Part shown: positions 14,205 through 26,916 of the stretch, piece after piece
Layout: each line of letters opens with the position of its first letter
How positions within the stretch are numbered: the first letter of the stretch is position 1
Assembly: GCF_047663525.1 (NCBI RefSeq)
Contig: NC_092600.1
Coordinates: forward strand, 868,001 to 932,000
Length of the DNA stretch: 64,000 bases
From: Anas platyrhynchos
Taxonomy: Eukaryota > Chordata > Aves > Anseriformes > Anatidae
Reading direction: 5' to 3'
The notes under the pieces: model-generated
Seen by the model: the letters and a program-made list of their open reading frames with translations, nothing else
Told to the model about the DNA's origin: nothing
Database searches by the model: none
Translations under genes and position numbers: made by a program

Positions 14205-14422
14205 CCCAGCACAGTAGGCTGATGTTAGGCAGCAGGGATGTTCTCCTGGTGAGGGCTGTTAGCCCGGTGATATTGGTTTACTAAACTACTAAATATCCCT
14301 CTCTGGAAATACCTAAACCAGGCTATTCAGACCTCAGCAGGGCTGGGTGCAGCTGTATGGTGGCAAGAGGCCAGACCATGTGCCTTTCAAGATCACTTCC
14401 AACACTGCTCTATTCTTCTGTT
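14205..14422 (+). mobile_element. Probable old CR1-like LINE remnant
   Basis: A degraded plus-strand match. GATGTTAGGCAGCAGGGATG and GAGGGCTGTTAGCC resemble the CR1 step TTAGGC...GGGTGGTTAGGCA. ATCCCTCTCTGGAAATACC resembles ATCCCTGGAGGTGTTC. CCTTTCAAGATCACTTCCAA with a following TCTATTCTTCTG resembles the 3' tail GATCCCTTCCAACC...ATTCTATG. The blocks are in the right order and spacing for a CR1 3' end but heavily diverged. Another old L2/CR1-clade LINE is possible. Confidence 0.5.
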
Positions 14423-16438
14423 CGATATACTCAGTATCAGTCGGTTATCTCCAGATGGTGACCGAGCTACCTGTTCCTCGTTGTAAGTAAGTAAAATAAG
14501 TAAATAAGAGCTTGGAGCAGGCGGGGAGCTGGCAGCCCCCTGTGCCGGGGGTCCCTGCAGCACAGGGGAAGCAGTCGCAGTGACAAGTACCTGCTGCACC
14601 AAGGAGGTGGGGAAAGAAATGTTCTCGCTCATATTTTCCTTGCTGGGGAGGCATACTGAACAACCGCAATTAAACTGCCAGGTTTTAGTTCTGCATTGTT
14701 AGCTGGATTTACTTCTCAGCCCTACTGCTGAAAAAATAAACCTGCTTGTGACTGAGAGATAAGTATGAATACTGAACGCAACGCCGGGCATGACAAGCAG
14801 CTTGAAGCAGTAGCAGAGGTAAAGAGGTGAAGAATTTTCTGTGCTCAGGGAAGCTTGCCCTAGACAAAAAAGAAAGGTATTAGATATGACATGAAGATGT
14901 GAGTGATTAAAAATATATGACATTATGAGGGAAAATCTTCAGTCCTCTGTTTTGGCTAACAGCTGTGCAAGTGCATGAAGAGGCTGGCACAGGATGGAAT
15001 GATTTCTGTAGATAATTAGGTCAATATATTAGATTTGCGGACAGCCTGAAAAGCTAAATTGTCATGTAGTGACAAATGTGGCAGTAACTGTGTGTGGGAT
15101 AAGTCAGGTAAGGAGAACAGTCCCAAGCAGGATACGAAGCTGCAGGGCAAAGTGAAGACATCAGGGCAGAGGGAGAAGTGTGGCTGAAGGCATCCAGGCT
15201 TCTGGAGTGCAGGGGGCCAAGTCTTGCTGCCACTGCAGTCAGGGACAATGTTTCAAACAATGTCTTTACCAGGAAAGAAGGGAGGGATGTGTTGTTGGTG
15301 TTGGTTTTTTTTTTTTGTCTTCCTACAACCACAGACAGCAATGACAACTCAAGGAGTATCCTGCAGGGGCCGGGGGACCTGCTGGGTAGGGTCAGGCTGC
15401 CCCTGGTGATGGCTGGGGACTGCCGCGGCTCTCCTGCAAGAGCTGCAAGCTCAGGAGATGTGGGACCCAGCTCCAGCCCCTGCTGTCCAAGCCAGGGGCT
15501 GTGCGGCCTCAGGGGCTCCTCCCAAGGGCACCCCCCAGCTGCCTTTCCATTTCAGCTGGAAAGTAAAATTCTGTGGGTGCTGATGGCACTCACAATAGGA
15601 CAGTGTCTAATAGAAGAGGTAAGAAGGGCTCAGATATAATGTCCTAGTGAATAACTATAAACAGATCAAGAACAGTTATTTCAGCTAATGGTGAACATTA
15701 AAGTGCACAGCTTCATGAGTAGCACCATTTATTTTAGCACTGCTAATACCACTAAACTACAGACTATTCCCAATACTTTACATTAGCATTGCACATATTA
15801 GATGACTTTATTGGATTTTTAAAAATAATTAGAGTAGCTTAATAATGACTTCGACTAACACGGACAGGATCATAGAGAAAGCAGAAATTACATTTCAGAT
15901 AATGCATGTCTTCCAGCCAGCCTGGGAAGGGACGGTGCCAGAGCAGGCTGCTGGTGTGCCTGCGGTTAGCCTGGTGGCCTTCCTCCTCTGGGAGAAACCT
16001 CCTGGGGCTGCTGCCTCATAGCACAGCATGGCAGGAACCTGATGTGCTAATATCTGGGTTCCAGGATTTTAAATGAGGTCTAAGACGACGGAGCAAACAC
16101 AGAAATAATCTCGTCATTGGATGTTCAGCAGCTCAGCAAATCCATATGCAAAAAAATGTTTACATTAAAATACGCTAAATAATTTTTGACACTCCAACAG
16201 TGTCTACAGAGAGACCTCTGTAAATGCTCCCTAGGTGGTGAAAGGGGTTAAATCTGAAACACGATTCCTTGCTGCACGCTTTCTATGTGCCCAGCTCTAT
16301 TTCATGGGTAAATGGACATTCGCAGGATCCCAGGTATTGGCTTGCCAGCACCATCAGCACTAAATCTTGAAGTCGGTGAATGTTTTGCTTCAGTAAAGAC
16401 TAAATAAAATCTGATAAAGGGTTTATATTTGGCAGGCT

Positions 16439-16595
16439 GGTGCAGCACAGGCACACCTGACTGGGAGTTAGACAAGATGAGATGCTTTTAGTACCTCTGG
16501 CTACTGCTTGCTGTGATCTCTAAGGCAAAATAATTCTAACAGCTGTGCCTCAGTTTCCCCTCACAAAATATGGGCATAATAATAAAAGTACAGCT
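16439..16595 (+). mobile_element. MIR SINE remnant
   Basis: The order of blocks matches MIR: a GACTGGGAGTTAGAC region near 16459, a degraded core GCTGTGATCTCTAAGGCAAA near 16510, then GTGCCTCAGTTTCCCCTCAC at 16544-16563, followed by AAAATATGGGCATAATAATA. This reproduces the MIR sequence for the post-core and its LINE2-like tail (CTGTGCCTCAGTTTCC, then AAAATGGGGATAATAATA). MIR is an ancient tRNA-derived, L2-mobilised SINE found across amniotes. This copy is old and inert. Confidence 0.8.
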
Positions 16596-18233
16596 GCAAA
16601 GGTGCAAAGTTTATGTCACATAAAACATGTTTGTGTTGCAAATATTTTTAGTGATTTTAATGAGTCTCTGATGAAACTATTGCTCACAAGCATTTCTTTG
16701 GGATGCAGCTAATTTACATGCGGTTACACCGCTTCAAGTTTTGTGTGTCTTGATGTGCCTTAAAATCCTGAGTATTTGGGGATGATTTGTCAGCCATTAG
16801 CGATATTTTTGTTGTCACCCCCTTCCCCGTGTTCCTTCTCCAGTTCCCTCCTGCCTTGCAGCGGCTGACCGGCTCTGCCTTCCTCTGCTCCCCGTCCCAC
16901 GCAGCACGCCAGGTTGGAAGATTCCTCCGGAGGTCATCAGCTCCAGCCTGCCGCCCGCAGCATCTGATCCCCCCGCTTCACACCCACCTCCACAAGCATC
17001 TGAGCTGCCGCTTTGTCATTCTGCCGTCAGGCACGCAAATGTTGCTCTGCGGAGACGAGGCGGCAGCAGGAAGGCTATTTTCCAGTACACACGATGCAGT
17101 GTTCCTCTCAGGTTGGGAATGGACATGATCAAAATTGCACTTTGATTCTTCCTCTCCAAATTTTGAGGGACCAAACTGCTAATTCCAGGTATTTTCTTCC
17201 CTTGTCACAATTCCGTTAAGCAGCAGGATCAGGCCCGTGTCCTGCTTTTCTCTCGTTTTTGCACATGAAGGTGCGTGGGGCTGACCATGCTGGCTCCGTG
17301 TCAGGCCCGTGAGGAGCAGCAGCTGCACCACCAGGTTGCAGCGCTCTCAGCGACACCCTTGGGACCACCGCCACCCCCCAGGGTGCTGCCAGAAGCTGAG
17401 GAGGGGTCCCTATGGCCACCCCCGTGCCTGCAGCCCCTGCTGTGCAGCTGCTCAGTCAGCACCACGCGGCCCCTTGCCATGAGCGGGTCCAAGCGAGCAG
17501 CTTGGCCCGGGTCACACACACAATGCCAAATGCCTTTTTGTCTTTGGTCGATTTTTATTTATCAATAAAACGATACTACAAAACATGGGAAACATCTGCT
17601 TTAAATACAGATCCGCAGTTACTTTGCCAGTTTTTAACCTGCTGTATTTACAGATTTCTCCCCTGCACTCTGACCGGAGGAGCCTAAGGGGCGGCTGCTG
17701 CCAGCACCGGTCCCTCAGCTCTCAGGAGCAGGAGCAGAAGCAGCGCAAGCAGCAAGGACTGGCTGCAAACTGCAGGAGGGCTCGTCTTTGCCCTGCAGCC
17801 CCCTGTGCTGCCTGCCTGTGCGGAGGCTCTTCCTCCTCCACCAGGCACGCTGCCCAGCTCAGTTCCCTCTGGTTTTGGGGCGCAGCAATGATTCATCCCC
17901 AGTTCTGCCAAGCCCACGGCCTGCTCGGTTACTCCCTGCTCGGCCTGCCCCTTGGTCTGGTGGAACTGCTGAGGGCAGCCAGCAGAAAGGAAGCAGACGG
18001 GCAACGGAGCCCTCCCCGAGACCTTCCCCACTGTATAACTGCTTGGATGGCGTGTCATGTTGGGTGACTGTCCACCCAGGAGAGGTGTCCTCCCCTCCAA
18101 AGTGTGTGCAGAAGGGGTTGGTGCCGGTCTCCCCGCGGCACCCAGAGCAGCGCAGCCGCACAGCGCAGAGCCGGCCGTGCCTGGCCTGCTGCCACCGGCC
18201 TGAACCGCTGTGAATCGATCAGCAAGAAACAGA

Positions 18234-18274
18234 AATATATACGTCTGTGTGTATATATATATTTCTATATATTA
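18234..18274. repeat. TA/TG-rich microsatellite
   Basis: Composite of ATATAT, GTGTGT and TATATATATA steps. Confidence 0.85.
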
Positions 18275-19974
18275 GATCCTTTAATTATATAGTTGTAAGG
18301 CAGATTAAAATTATTTTCTGATACCACCTGGTATCAAAACGCATCACTCCTACTTTCCATGCACATTGCGCAGTGTGCAAGGGAGGTAATTAAACCTGCA
18401 GTAATTATCATACAGGTACTCTAATCTGAATACCCACTGCTCTTTCTCACCCTCTCTTACAGAAGAAGGAGACAGTACTGAGAAGTGCTAGGAATAGCAA
18501 AAATTCAGCTTCCTGCCCCAGAAACCTGCCCCCGGGGCAGCAGAGCTGTGCCCTGCGGGCAGGAGGCCTCCACCAGCCGTGGTGGCTGCATCGGTGCCTT
18601 CTCCTCCCTTACAGACGGGAAGGGCTGGGCAAGATGAAAAGGGAGATGAGACACCACAGCACGCTGCGTGCTGCAGAGGGGCAAGCAGGGGAAGCCTGGG
18701 CTGTGGTGTGAACAGGGCCTTTTCCTCGCGACCGCTGGAATTTGGCTTCACCTCAGCTATCAATAAAGAGCAAGCTTTTTGATTCCTTCGTACATGAAAA
18801 GAAATGAAGAAAATAATGTATTCCAGAACAGTTCAGCTTCTCTTAAGATTTATTACCAGGGAGATGGAGCCTTGCTAATTGGCTTTTGTTATGCAGCACG
18901 GAGCGTGCTGGTGCTGAAGAGCTTTCTGCTGGCACCTGGTACCTGCGGCCCTGCAGCCACGACAGCGCCGTACTGAGACATGCTCTTAGAGCTCGGCTTC
19001 CCCGTGGCTACCCCCAGCACTGCCTCGACATAATGAAGTATTAGCATAATTAAATGAAGTTGAAAGAAGTGAAAGAACGGGTAGAGTGCGACTGTTCTGC
19101 TTGTGATCTCTTGAGCCAGCAAAGGAAAGCAAGTAATTTTTACAAAGCAAACTTTGATCTTGAATTGGTTTCTTTCTTCTTTTCTTTGTGTCTTTCTGGG
19201 CAATGGTAACAGCCCAGAACACCTCACTACAGCTCCCAGAAGCCTGGGCAGTTGTACAGGACTTTTTCCTGGGAAAAATCAGTATGGTCTGCCTGCAGCA
19301 TCACGGACGAGATGCCTGTGTGCATCCCTGATAATGCGAAACCTCAGAGCATGGCTTACATTGGCACAGGCAAACAAGTAGAGCTGCTTAAAATATTTTC
19401 AGAAAAATGTGCTGTTCTGAAAAAGCCACAGTGTATTACGAAGAGACACAGTTGTTGGAAGGAGCAGAGTTGTCATGGTTGCTGTGAGGGGCATCCAGCA
19501 GAACTGGCTGGGGGTGCAGGGGAGCCAGCCCCCAGGAGCACTGCTCTGCTCTGGGAACAGCGGCGGTGCTCGCTGGGGGCTCACAGCCAGCAGACACGAG
19601 GTGGTGGCCAGGCTGGGGGGCAGAGGCCAGCCCCTTGAGGGAGCTGGGGGCATTTGGGAATGCATGGTGGGACTGGAAAGAAGCAATGGCTGGGAAAAAG
19701 GGCACAAGAGAGCATGGTGAAATGTGCAAAAATGAGTAACTTGTCATTTCAGAAGTGAATGATTCAACTTCTATTCTCAGAAGACCAACAGTTCAAAACT
19801 GGTCTAACTAAGAAAAAACAGAACAAAGAGGGGTGTAACAAATTGTTATTAATTTTGTTGTCATTTGAAGTGAAACATTGCTGTCATTTCAGGTCAGACA
19901 AAATGAGATTTGTAGTTTCACATAAAAAAAGGGAAAAAAAAAAATAATACATTTTGTTTATTCCAAATTGTCTG

Positions 19975-20006
19975 AAAAAAAAAAAAAAGTAAAAAAAAAA
20001 AAAAAA
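19975..20006 (+). repeat. Interrupted poly(A): A14-GT-A16
   Basis: Two A runs separated by GT. Shorter A runs lie just upstream at 19924-19944, so the 19.92-20.01 kb segment is broadly A-rich. Confidence 0.95.
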
Positions 20007-20653
20007 GTTCTGCAAAGTCAAAGTCCATTAGTCACAAAGATCTCATCCATACCATACACTGGTGCAGCATTTCCACAGACACTTGGAGCCCAGCTGTTTG
20101 CTGTTCCTGGTTGCTGTTACCAGCTCTGAACACTTGCAATAATTTGGATATGTATCAGTAGGACAAAAAAGCCGACCTGGAAAAGTAACCTGTGCCGTTT
20201 CTAATAAAAATCTGGTAATAGCAGCATCTCCTCTTCTGATTTCTCCGAAGATCAGCACACTGCTGAGCGAGCCATGATCGCAGCCACCCCAGGCTGGCCC
20301 AGCAGCTCCCCACTGCCGCCCTTCTCCCTGTCCCCTCAGCTCCAGGCCTGGGGTCGCCGATCCAGATGTGAGCTCATCCCACCAGAAGGCTCCGTCCTCT
20401 GCCGTCCTGCCCAGCTCGCTGTCCCCAGCCGTCTGCAGGTGGCTGTGGCTGCTCGCAGAGGCCTCGCCATCCGAGATGAGCTTCCAGAAGGGCTTTGCCT
20501 CCCATATGCTTGTGCAGACACTACAGCACCCAAATCCCTGCTCGGCAAGGCACCAGATGGGATGAGCTCCACAAATCCAGGGTCTGCTCGCCTGCTCCCA
20601 GGAAGGGACCGTCAGAAAGGGCTCCACTGGAGATCAGCCAAGTACCAAAGATT

Positions 20654-20678
20654 AAAAAAAAAAAAAAAAAAAAAAAAA
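20654..20678 (+). repeat. A25 homopolymer
   Basis: Twenty-five uninterrupted A. A GC-rich unique sequence lies on its 5' side, which could suggest a retrotransposed tail, but no source gene is recognisable there. Confidence 0.95.
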
Positions 20679-21240
20679 TCATCCCAGGATATTCAGCCAC
20701 ACAAGTGAGCAATTGCCTGCTTTGCTGGCTCTTCCAGCCCCAGCTTGCCTACAGCTATGCTTCTCTATTTGAGTCATGTTAGCGTGGAGGAGCGATGAGA
20801 ATGCAGAGACCAGCGGTGCCATGCTGCAACTACCCCCAAGAAGGGTGGAAGGAAACGTGACAGTGAACACAAGTTACACCTCTGTCATTCCGAGAATGTA
20901 GAATTGCATTCCTTCCCTTCACGGGGCAGCCTTAAAAGCACAATAAAGTATTTCAAAGTATGCTTGGAAATACTTTGGCAGGTAACCCCTGATGCAGCGA
21001 TGGCTCTTCCAGATGTATTGCTGCTGGTGACAGTACTTTCCAATCACGGCATCAGAAAAGCCCTGTTCAAGGTGGGGAGGAAGAAGGATGCCAGCCTGCA
21101 ATCACTGAACTGGTGCTTTCAGCCTCTCACAGAAATAAATGAGGAAAATAAAACTCAAAAATTTAATCAGAGAATTATCCCCAATCTGTAAAGAACTGGT
21201 TAACAGGAGGCAATGCTAAATTACAGTGGGCAAGAAAGCG

Positions 21241-21281
21241 TGTATGTATCTATCTATATATCTATGTGTGTATATATATGA
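21241..21281. repeat. TATC/TATG microsatellite
   Basis: TGTATGTATCTATCTATATA followed by TGTGTGTATATATATG. It is a degenerate tetranucleotide/dinucleotide repeat. Confidence 0.85.
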
Positions 21282-23395
21282 CAGGTGAAGGATACCAACT
21301 TATTTATTCTTGTCTGTGCTCTTGCAGTGTATCCGCACAGATCTGGATGGCAGACACAGATTAGCTGCAGATTTCAGCCACCCAGCACCACAGTGCTGAT
21401 AGCTGTACGTTTCTGCAGCGTATCGTGTAACACCTGACCCACTTATGAGAGCCATGAATATATAATTCCTCTCTTCATTTACCAGGATCCTAAACAAAAG
21501 GTCGGCTCTTCTGCCAGCCATGACGCTGGAGCAGAAGGGCAACAGCAACACGAGGTTTACCACCTCAGAGCCTCTGCACGCAGGCTTTTTTGGCAGCGGG
21601 ACCAAAGCCACCTGGCAGGAGCCACTGGGCAAGTGACTCTGCCCAGGTCACGGGTGTGACGGCTTCGGTTTTTCCCAACTTGTCTCTTTCTGTCTCGGTG
21701 TTCTTTGTACCAGGGAAATACAGCAGGCTAAAAGCTACAGGTTGATTTTTTTTGTTTGTTTTGTTTTTTTACATACCACAGTAGAAACAGTTACTGAGTT
21801 ATATTTGTCAGAGTCACAGTAGTTTATGCATATTTGCTATTCACAGACTGCAGAATATTGCCAATAACCTCACTGGTGGGGACTGACAACACGGAGATAC
21901 ATGCATTCATGTGAGACCATAATCAATGATGTCTATACTGTATTAAGCACATTCATTTTTTTTTTAACACCTTCCAGTAAAATCAATTCCTTTAAATTTG
22001 TAGTTAAAATTTTTGTTTCCACAATTACGCACAAAATAACCTGTAAACAATTTGACATTACACTTATGTACAAGTGAACCACGTCGGAAAGTAGAAGAGG
22101 TAATTCAGTGGGTGCCACTTAATCTACATCAATGTGCAACAGACTGACTCAGCCTCGGCAAAGTCATTAAGTGCTTGTATGAGGTCCGAAAATGTAACAT
22201 GAGCAAGGCCCCGTAGAGATCACAAAGTCACAAGTCACCAAACCCCCCTCTACGTCCTGTGTTGGCTGTGAGAATATTGCACTGGTGGCATTTGCCCCCC
22301 CCGAGCGCACGCGTGGCTGCACGACCTGGGCGGGGGGGAGCCCTCGGAGGGCCCCGTGCTCCCCCTGCCTCACGCCGGGAGGTTTGGCCTCTGCTCAGCT
22401 CTGAACTCCGCTTTTTCGTGTTTGCTTTATCATTGCTATAGTTTAAAATCTGTAATAGCATTCTTATAAACTGATTTTTAGCTAAGTGATATCGATGCCA
22501 AGAAAAATAAAGAATGTCTTTTTATAATATAAATAATTTAAAAGTGCTTTTTTGTTCTTTTACTATTAATCTACAAAACCCCGCTGGGGCATAAACTATC
22601 CATAAGACTGGACAATTATTTTGTACCATGATATACATGGGGCCTTATGCATAAAGTACTCTGAATGTCAAGTCCACGCGCATACTTGCAACGATGGAAA
22701 GGGCTTCACGGCAGGGTAGGAAATTGGAAAGGTTTCTTCAGCCTTCCCAGGGCTAGGAGAGCAATGGGAGCTGGCTGAAGGTCTCGCTTACATTGAGGTC
22801 TCTGCCAATACAGATCAGCCTAGTTTCCTCCTTCAGCCTACAGCTTTGCAGAGAGAAGGAACAAACTACCTCACAAAACTAGAATTAACCCAAAACATTT
22901 CCATCAGAGTACTGTGAAGTGTCTATATGGGGCATGCATGACCTAGGGGAAAGAAATAATTTGGTCCACATGGATCTGTGTAAACTCACATGTTCTGCCT
23001 CTGTCTCCCTCTGATGTCCAAGTCCTCGAGGTGGCTGGGTTTGCAGCGACAGCCCTGCAAACACCGCTAATTGCGGCAGAGAGCGGCTGGCGGGGCTGCG
23101 TGGGGCTGCACCAGGAGCAGCCCGAGCCGGGGGTGCCACCACGCACCAGTTCCCTGTCCCCCCGGCCACACGCAGCTGCCCCCTGCCAGCATCCTCAGCA
23201 GGCCCCCTGGGGCATGCCGAGGCAGCCAAAAATTGGCTCCACAACCCCGCCGCTGAACGGCAAGTCCCGGTTGCTGCACGTAGATGTAGTGAGCGGTGTG
23301 AGTGGATGTGAATGTTATTACAGTTTAATGGCCTTCTCTCATCTTCACTGACACAATTGCCCATTTTTTTTTTGTGAGAAAAGGCATTTTAGGAG

Positions 23396-23440
23396 TCTCA
23401 GTCCCACTGAAGTCAATGTATGTTTTCAATTTAATTTCAA
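23396..23440 (+). repeat. Possible ancient amniote repeat relic (ACTGAAGTCAATG core)
   Basis: TCAGTCCCACTGAAGTCAATG is a recurrent motif of old, inert amniote interspersed repeats whose core I recall as CATTGAAGTCAATGG. Only a few dozen bases match, so this could be a fragment of an unnamed family or chance. Confidence 0.4.
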
Positions 23441-24020
23441 CAGAACTCATATTTGGTCTTAGTTATGCATGGAAAGTAGCTCAAATACCAGTTTGCTCCC
23501 CAGATATTTGAGAAAGAATAAAGTCCTCTGTTAACTGTGTCATTTTGGCTTGCTACCAGTAAGTGACCAACAATGTCCTACGGATCGGCAGAGGTTCTTT
23601 CACTGAAACAAATTAGAATTGAGCCGAATATTTTTAGAGTCAAAAGCCAGCTACGTTTTAGACAATTTTGTTATTCCTGTCCCATTTCCCCACTGCATCA
23701 CCTCCACCTCCTGTCTCGCCCTCATCGCCTTGGCTCAGCCACGAGTGGGAGCAGGGCCGCATCCTGCCCGCGGCCACCCACCTGTGCAGACCCCGGGAGG
23801 AGCCCAGCGGGAGGATGGTGCCCTGGGGCCGAGCAGTGACCACATCTCACTGCCAAGCTGGCGAGGGGCACAGCAAGCCGCTCGGTACCCCTGCTGCAGG
23901 TACCTCCCGCCCCCACGATCGGTGAGCAGTGCCAGCTCCTGCAGGCGCAGAACAAACCTTGCCTCCGAGGCATGAATTCACGCCTCGCCTCCCAAGGTGC
24001 ATGTACAAATCTCTCTAGCT

Positions 24021-24076
24021 GTGTATCTATGTATATGTTTGTATCTGTGTGTATATGCATGTGTACGTATGTATGA
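24021..24076. repeat. TGTA/TATG-rich microsatellite
   Basis: Degenerate GTATCTATGTATATG, GTGTGTATATGCATG and TACGTATGTATG steps, just beyond the candidate KCTD16 polyadenylation signal. Confidence 0.85.
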
Positions 24077-24586
24077 CACTATTTTAGGGAAGAGGTCTTC
24101 CCAAGTAATGCTCTGTGCCCCGGGGGACCCTGCGGCTGGTGACGGTACACAGGGACGTGCCCAAAGCCTGGCTCTGGAAGAGCAGCTGAGGCAGGGGACA
24201 GGAAGGGGACATCTGGGACAAAGGCGGGCAGCAGGAGCGGATGCTCTGCAGCATCCCACGTGTTGCCCAACTCCCATCCAGGGCGGGCAGACAGCTCCTG
24301 CCATCTGCACAAGGGCTCGCGTGAGCTTGCCAGTCAGCCTGAAACAAAAAGCCATGAAGCACAACCCCCAGTGCTAAATTACCCTGTGCAATACCACAGT
24401 GTAAGTTACAGCGGGCTCAGAGCCCTGCAGAAACACAGACATGTGTAGGGACACACACAGCACACCCACACGTGTGCACCCGCGTGTGCCTGGGCACACC
24501 CGCTCCTTGCACACCCATCCAACCGGTGACACAGCTCTGTGCTTCCTTGCGGGCTGGGCTGCCCATGGTTACTGAGGTTTAAGACC

Positions 24587-24592
24587 TTTATT
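24587..24592 (-). terminator. KCTD16: Candidate polyadenylation signal AATAAA for KCTD16
   Basis: TTTATT on the plus strand reads AATAAA on the gene strand, about 2.43 kb past the stop codon. It is the first canonical hexamer downstream of the gene. The 30-40 bases after it are not clearly GU-rich, which weakens the call. It could be a chance hexamer. Confidence 0.3.
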
Positions 24593-26495
24593 TCTGTAGC
24601 GCTGGAGAGTAATAACCATTTCATCTAAAACTGAAGACATGAAGGTCACATAAATCAAGCCCATTTGGGTGTATTTCATTGGGTCTAATTTTTCCACAGT
24701 TATTAATCATCCTGCAGCCCTGTACACCCCCAGCATCACTCTGGGAAGGCGCACACACGCACACCCAGCACCATTCTTTCACCCTGTCACTTGTATTTTA
24801 TAGCCCAAACACTTATGATGTGAAAAGGAGCCAGGGAATGCCCTGGAGTGAGGGAAGCTGCAAGGTTTCAGCTGCACGATCCACCCTGAACTGCGCACAT
24901 GGCTGCAAATCCTGTGGGAGAGCCCCATTTGCTCCCCAGTTCTGTCAAAACTGCGCCTTGGTGCCAGGGCAAGGGGGAAATGTCATAAACCAACACACTG
25001 CTAAGAGGAGGCAGATACGAGCATCTCACATGTAAAATCCTGGTAAAAAACACAGCAGAGATGATGCCAAGCTGCCACCTCCAAACTGTGCTCTCCAATG
25101 ACTTGGAGATGTATTGCTGGGAAGTTTTGTTCCCCTCCTTGCAGACAGCTTGTGCTTAAGGATCACTCTGGACACGTATTGCTTCCTTGTTTGCTGGTAA
25201 AATTTGCATCCTCACCAATAAACTCCTGCTTGACATCTACAGCCAAGCGATGGCTATGAAGCTGTGCTCATGCAGACCTTAGGACTCATCTGGCAAAACA
25301 AAGACTTCCTCGCCCGTTGTGTGGGAACAACAGAGCCTTATGAGCACAAAAGAACCACCTTCCTGAAACTGCATTAAGATCAGCAAGAAATAATTTGTGC
25401 ACACTTGACATCATCTCCCACAGCAGTGTGAAATTCAAGAGCTCTGGAACCTGGAGGATGCTAAATAAGTCAGAACCAAAGTGGTTTGTTACCAGCACTA
25501 TCCGTTCCCATATATATGTATCCTTCCTTTCCTGCCTTTAGAAAATAAATAATTTCTCTCAAGTACTCTAGCAGCTCGTTCCCAGCCAACACCAGTTATC
25601 CGGAGCAGTTCGCTCTTCCGCAGCCCCCCGGCCAGCCCCAGCACCCTGGGCTCCCCACGGAGCTCAGACCCCGGTCTCAGGGCTCTCTGCTCCCCAGCCC
25701 CTGCTGCTGGCTACCAATGTGCACCCACAGCCCTTCCCTGGGTCCCACCTCCCTGTGGGCCCCAGGGCATGCTCAGCGTGGTTGCTGGCTCATGCCACGG
25801 GCCGTGAACAGGACCTGCATGCAGACAGCACCTCTGTCACGGAATATGGCTACGTCCTTCTTGGTTTTCAATTTTCTCTTGAAATGCACGTAGCTGCAAC
25901 AGCGCTGCTCCTGTCCTCTAGCAATTGATTCCCTGCCAGTCAAAGCATTAAACGTATCTTGTTAGGCTGATAATTTCTTGTATTTGCTTCTGTGCTGGAT
26001 GGGACCGAGCGTCTGCTCGTCCTGCCGGCTCGAGCCAGGCACTGCTGGCGAACGTGCCTGGCAGGCAGGCAGAGACCCGCCATCCTCACCGCGCTGCTGC
26101 TCCACCTGCCCTCGCTCCGCCTGGAAATGTTCCTCTGTCTTTCCACTGGAAGCATTACAGGTTCAGCCCGCTGTCACCAGAAAGCCTGGAGGAGCACAAC
26201 AAGAGGCGTGGGGAGGACGCAGATGGAATGAGCTCACCAGAAACAAATGGAATATTTTGCTGATGGCAACAAAGACCCACACACTTGTCCCTGGTCTCCA
26301 CTGAAATGCATTTACAGTGTCTCAGAGAAGGGGAAAAAAAAGAGTGAGAGGCAGTGTGATGGGGTTTCTCCTGGGGTTTCTTTACTATTCAACCCTCAAA
26401 GACCTGAAGAAGAACTGGAACATCTACAGCTGCTAAAAAAATGCTCTTTTCTGAGAAAGTGCAGTTACAAGGAGAGAGCCAGAAAATCTTTAAGC

Positions 26496-26586
26496 AATAT
26501 ATATTGATATATATATATACATATATATATACACAGAGATATATATACACACATATATATATATGCACATATATATATACACACGT
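26496..26586. repeat. Compound TA/TATG/CACA microsatellite with four UGUAUAUA motifs on the gene strand
   Basis: Alternating purine-pyrimidine tract made of TA repeats interrupted by ACAC, GAGA and GCAC steps. On the minus strand, the direction of KCTD16, TGTATATA occurs four times (plus-strand positions 26514-26521, 26526-26533, 26542-26549 and 26574-26581). That octamer matches the Pumilio recognition element UGUANAUA. It lies about 440-530 bases after the KCTD16 stop, so it would be in the 3' UTR if the transcript extends to about 24.6 kb. Confidence 0.85.
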
Positions 26587-26916
26587 GCTTCAGGTAAACT
26601 GCCACGGCATAGCTTGCTCCTGTGAGCAGTGCACACCCCTCTAAACCACCGAGCTGGCAGGGGGGTGCAGAAGGCATGCAGCCACGCGCCGCCCCGCCGC
26701 TGCCTGCGTGTTCCCACTGGCACCAGCAGCATCTGCACGCGAGCATCTTGTGTTGTCGGTATTGTTGTGCCCTTAAGGTATTCAGCTTGTGTAAGACTCA
26801 GAGTTTACAAATAAAAGCATTTGTCATTGTGCTTCCACGACTGGAAAAATATCGTAACCCTATGACTATAAATGTTAAGGTGAAATAGGCAAATTAGGCA
26901 GTACTATAGAGATGGA

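Larger units (their letters stand above)
14423..24586. other. 3' flanking/intergenic DNA, no gene recognised
   Basis: This stretch lies beyond the candidate polyadenylation signal of KCTD16. It contains one MIR remnant, three AT-rich microsatellites, poly(A) runs near 19.98-20.0 and 20.65 kb, and GC-rich patches at 17.3-18.2 and 23.0-23.25 kb. The longest frame (20043-20627, minus, 194 codons) is Trp/Cys/Gly-rich, resembles no family I know and has no supporting splice sites, so I treat it as chance. If the KCTD16 transcript uses a more distal poly(A) site, part of this could be UTR. Confidence 0.55.

Noticed and set aside
18590..18650. Possible second MIR (CCCTTACAGACGGGAAG)
   Set aside because: Only a dozen bases resemble the MIR tail, and the CTCAGTTTCC and core blocks are absent.
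20043..20627. 194-codon minus-strand frame
   Set aside because: Trp/Cys/Gly-rich translation with no recognised domain and no splice context, and it lies in a GC-rich patch where long chance frames are common on both strands.
22311..22345. G7-containing GC-rich patch as a promoter or G-quadruplex
   Set aside because: A single G run without regular partners and no promoter elements. It is probably just local GC richness.
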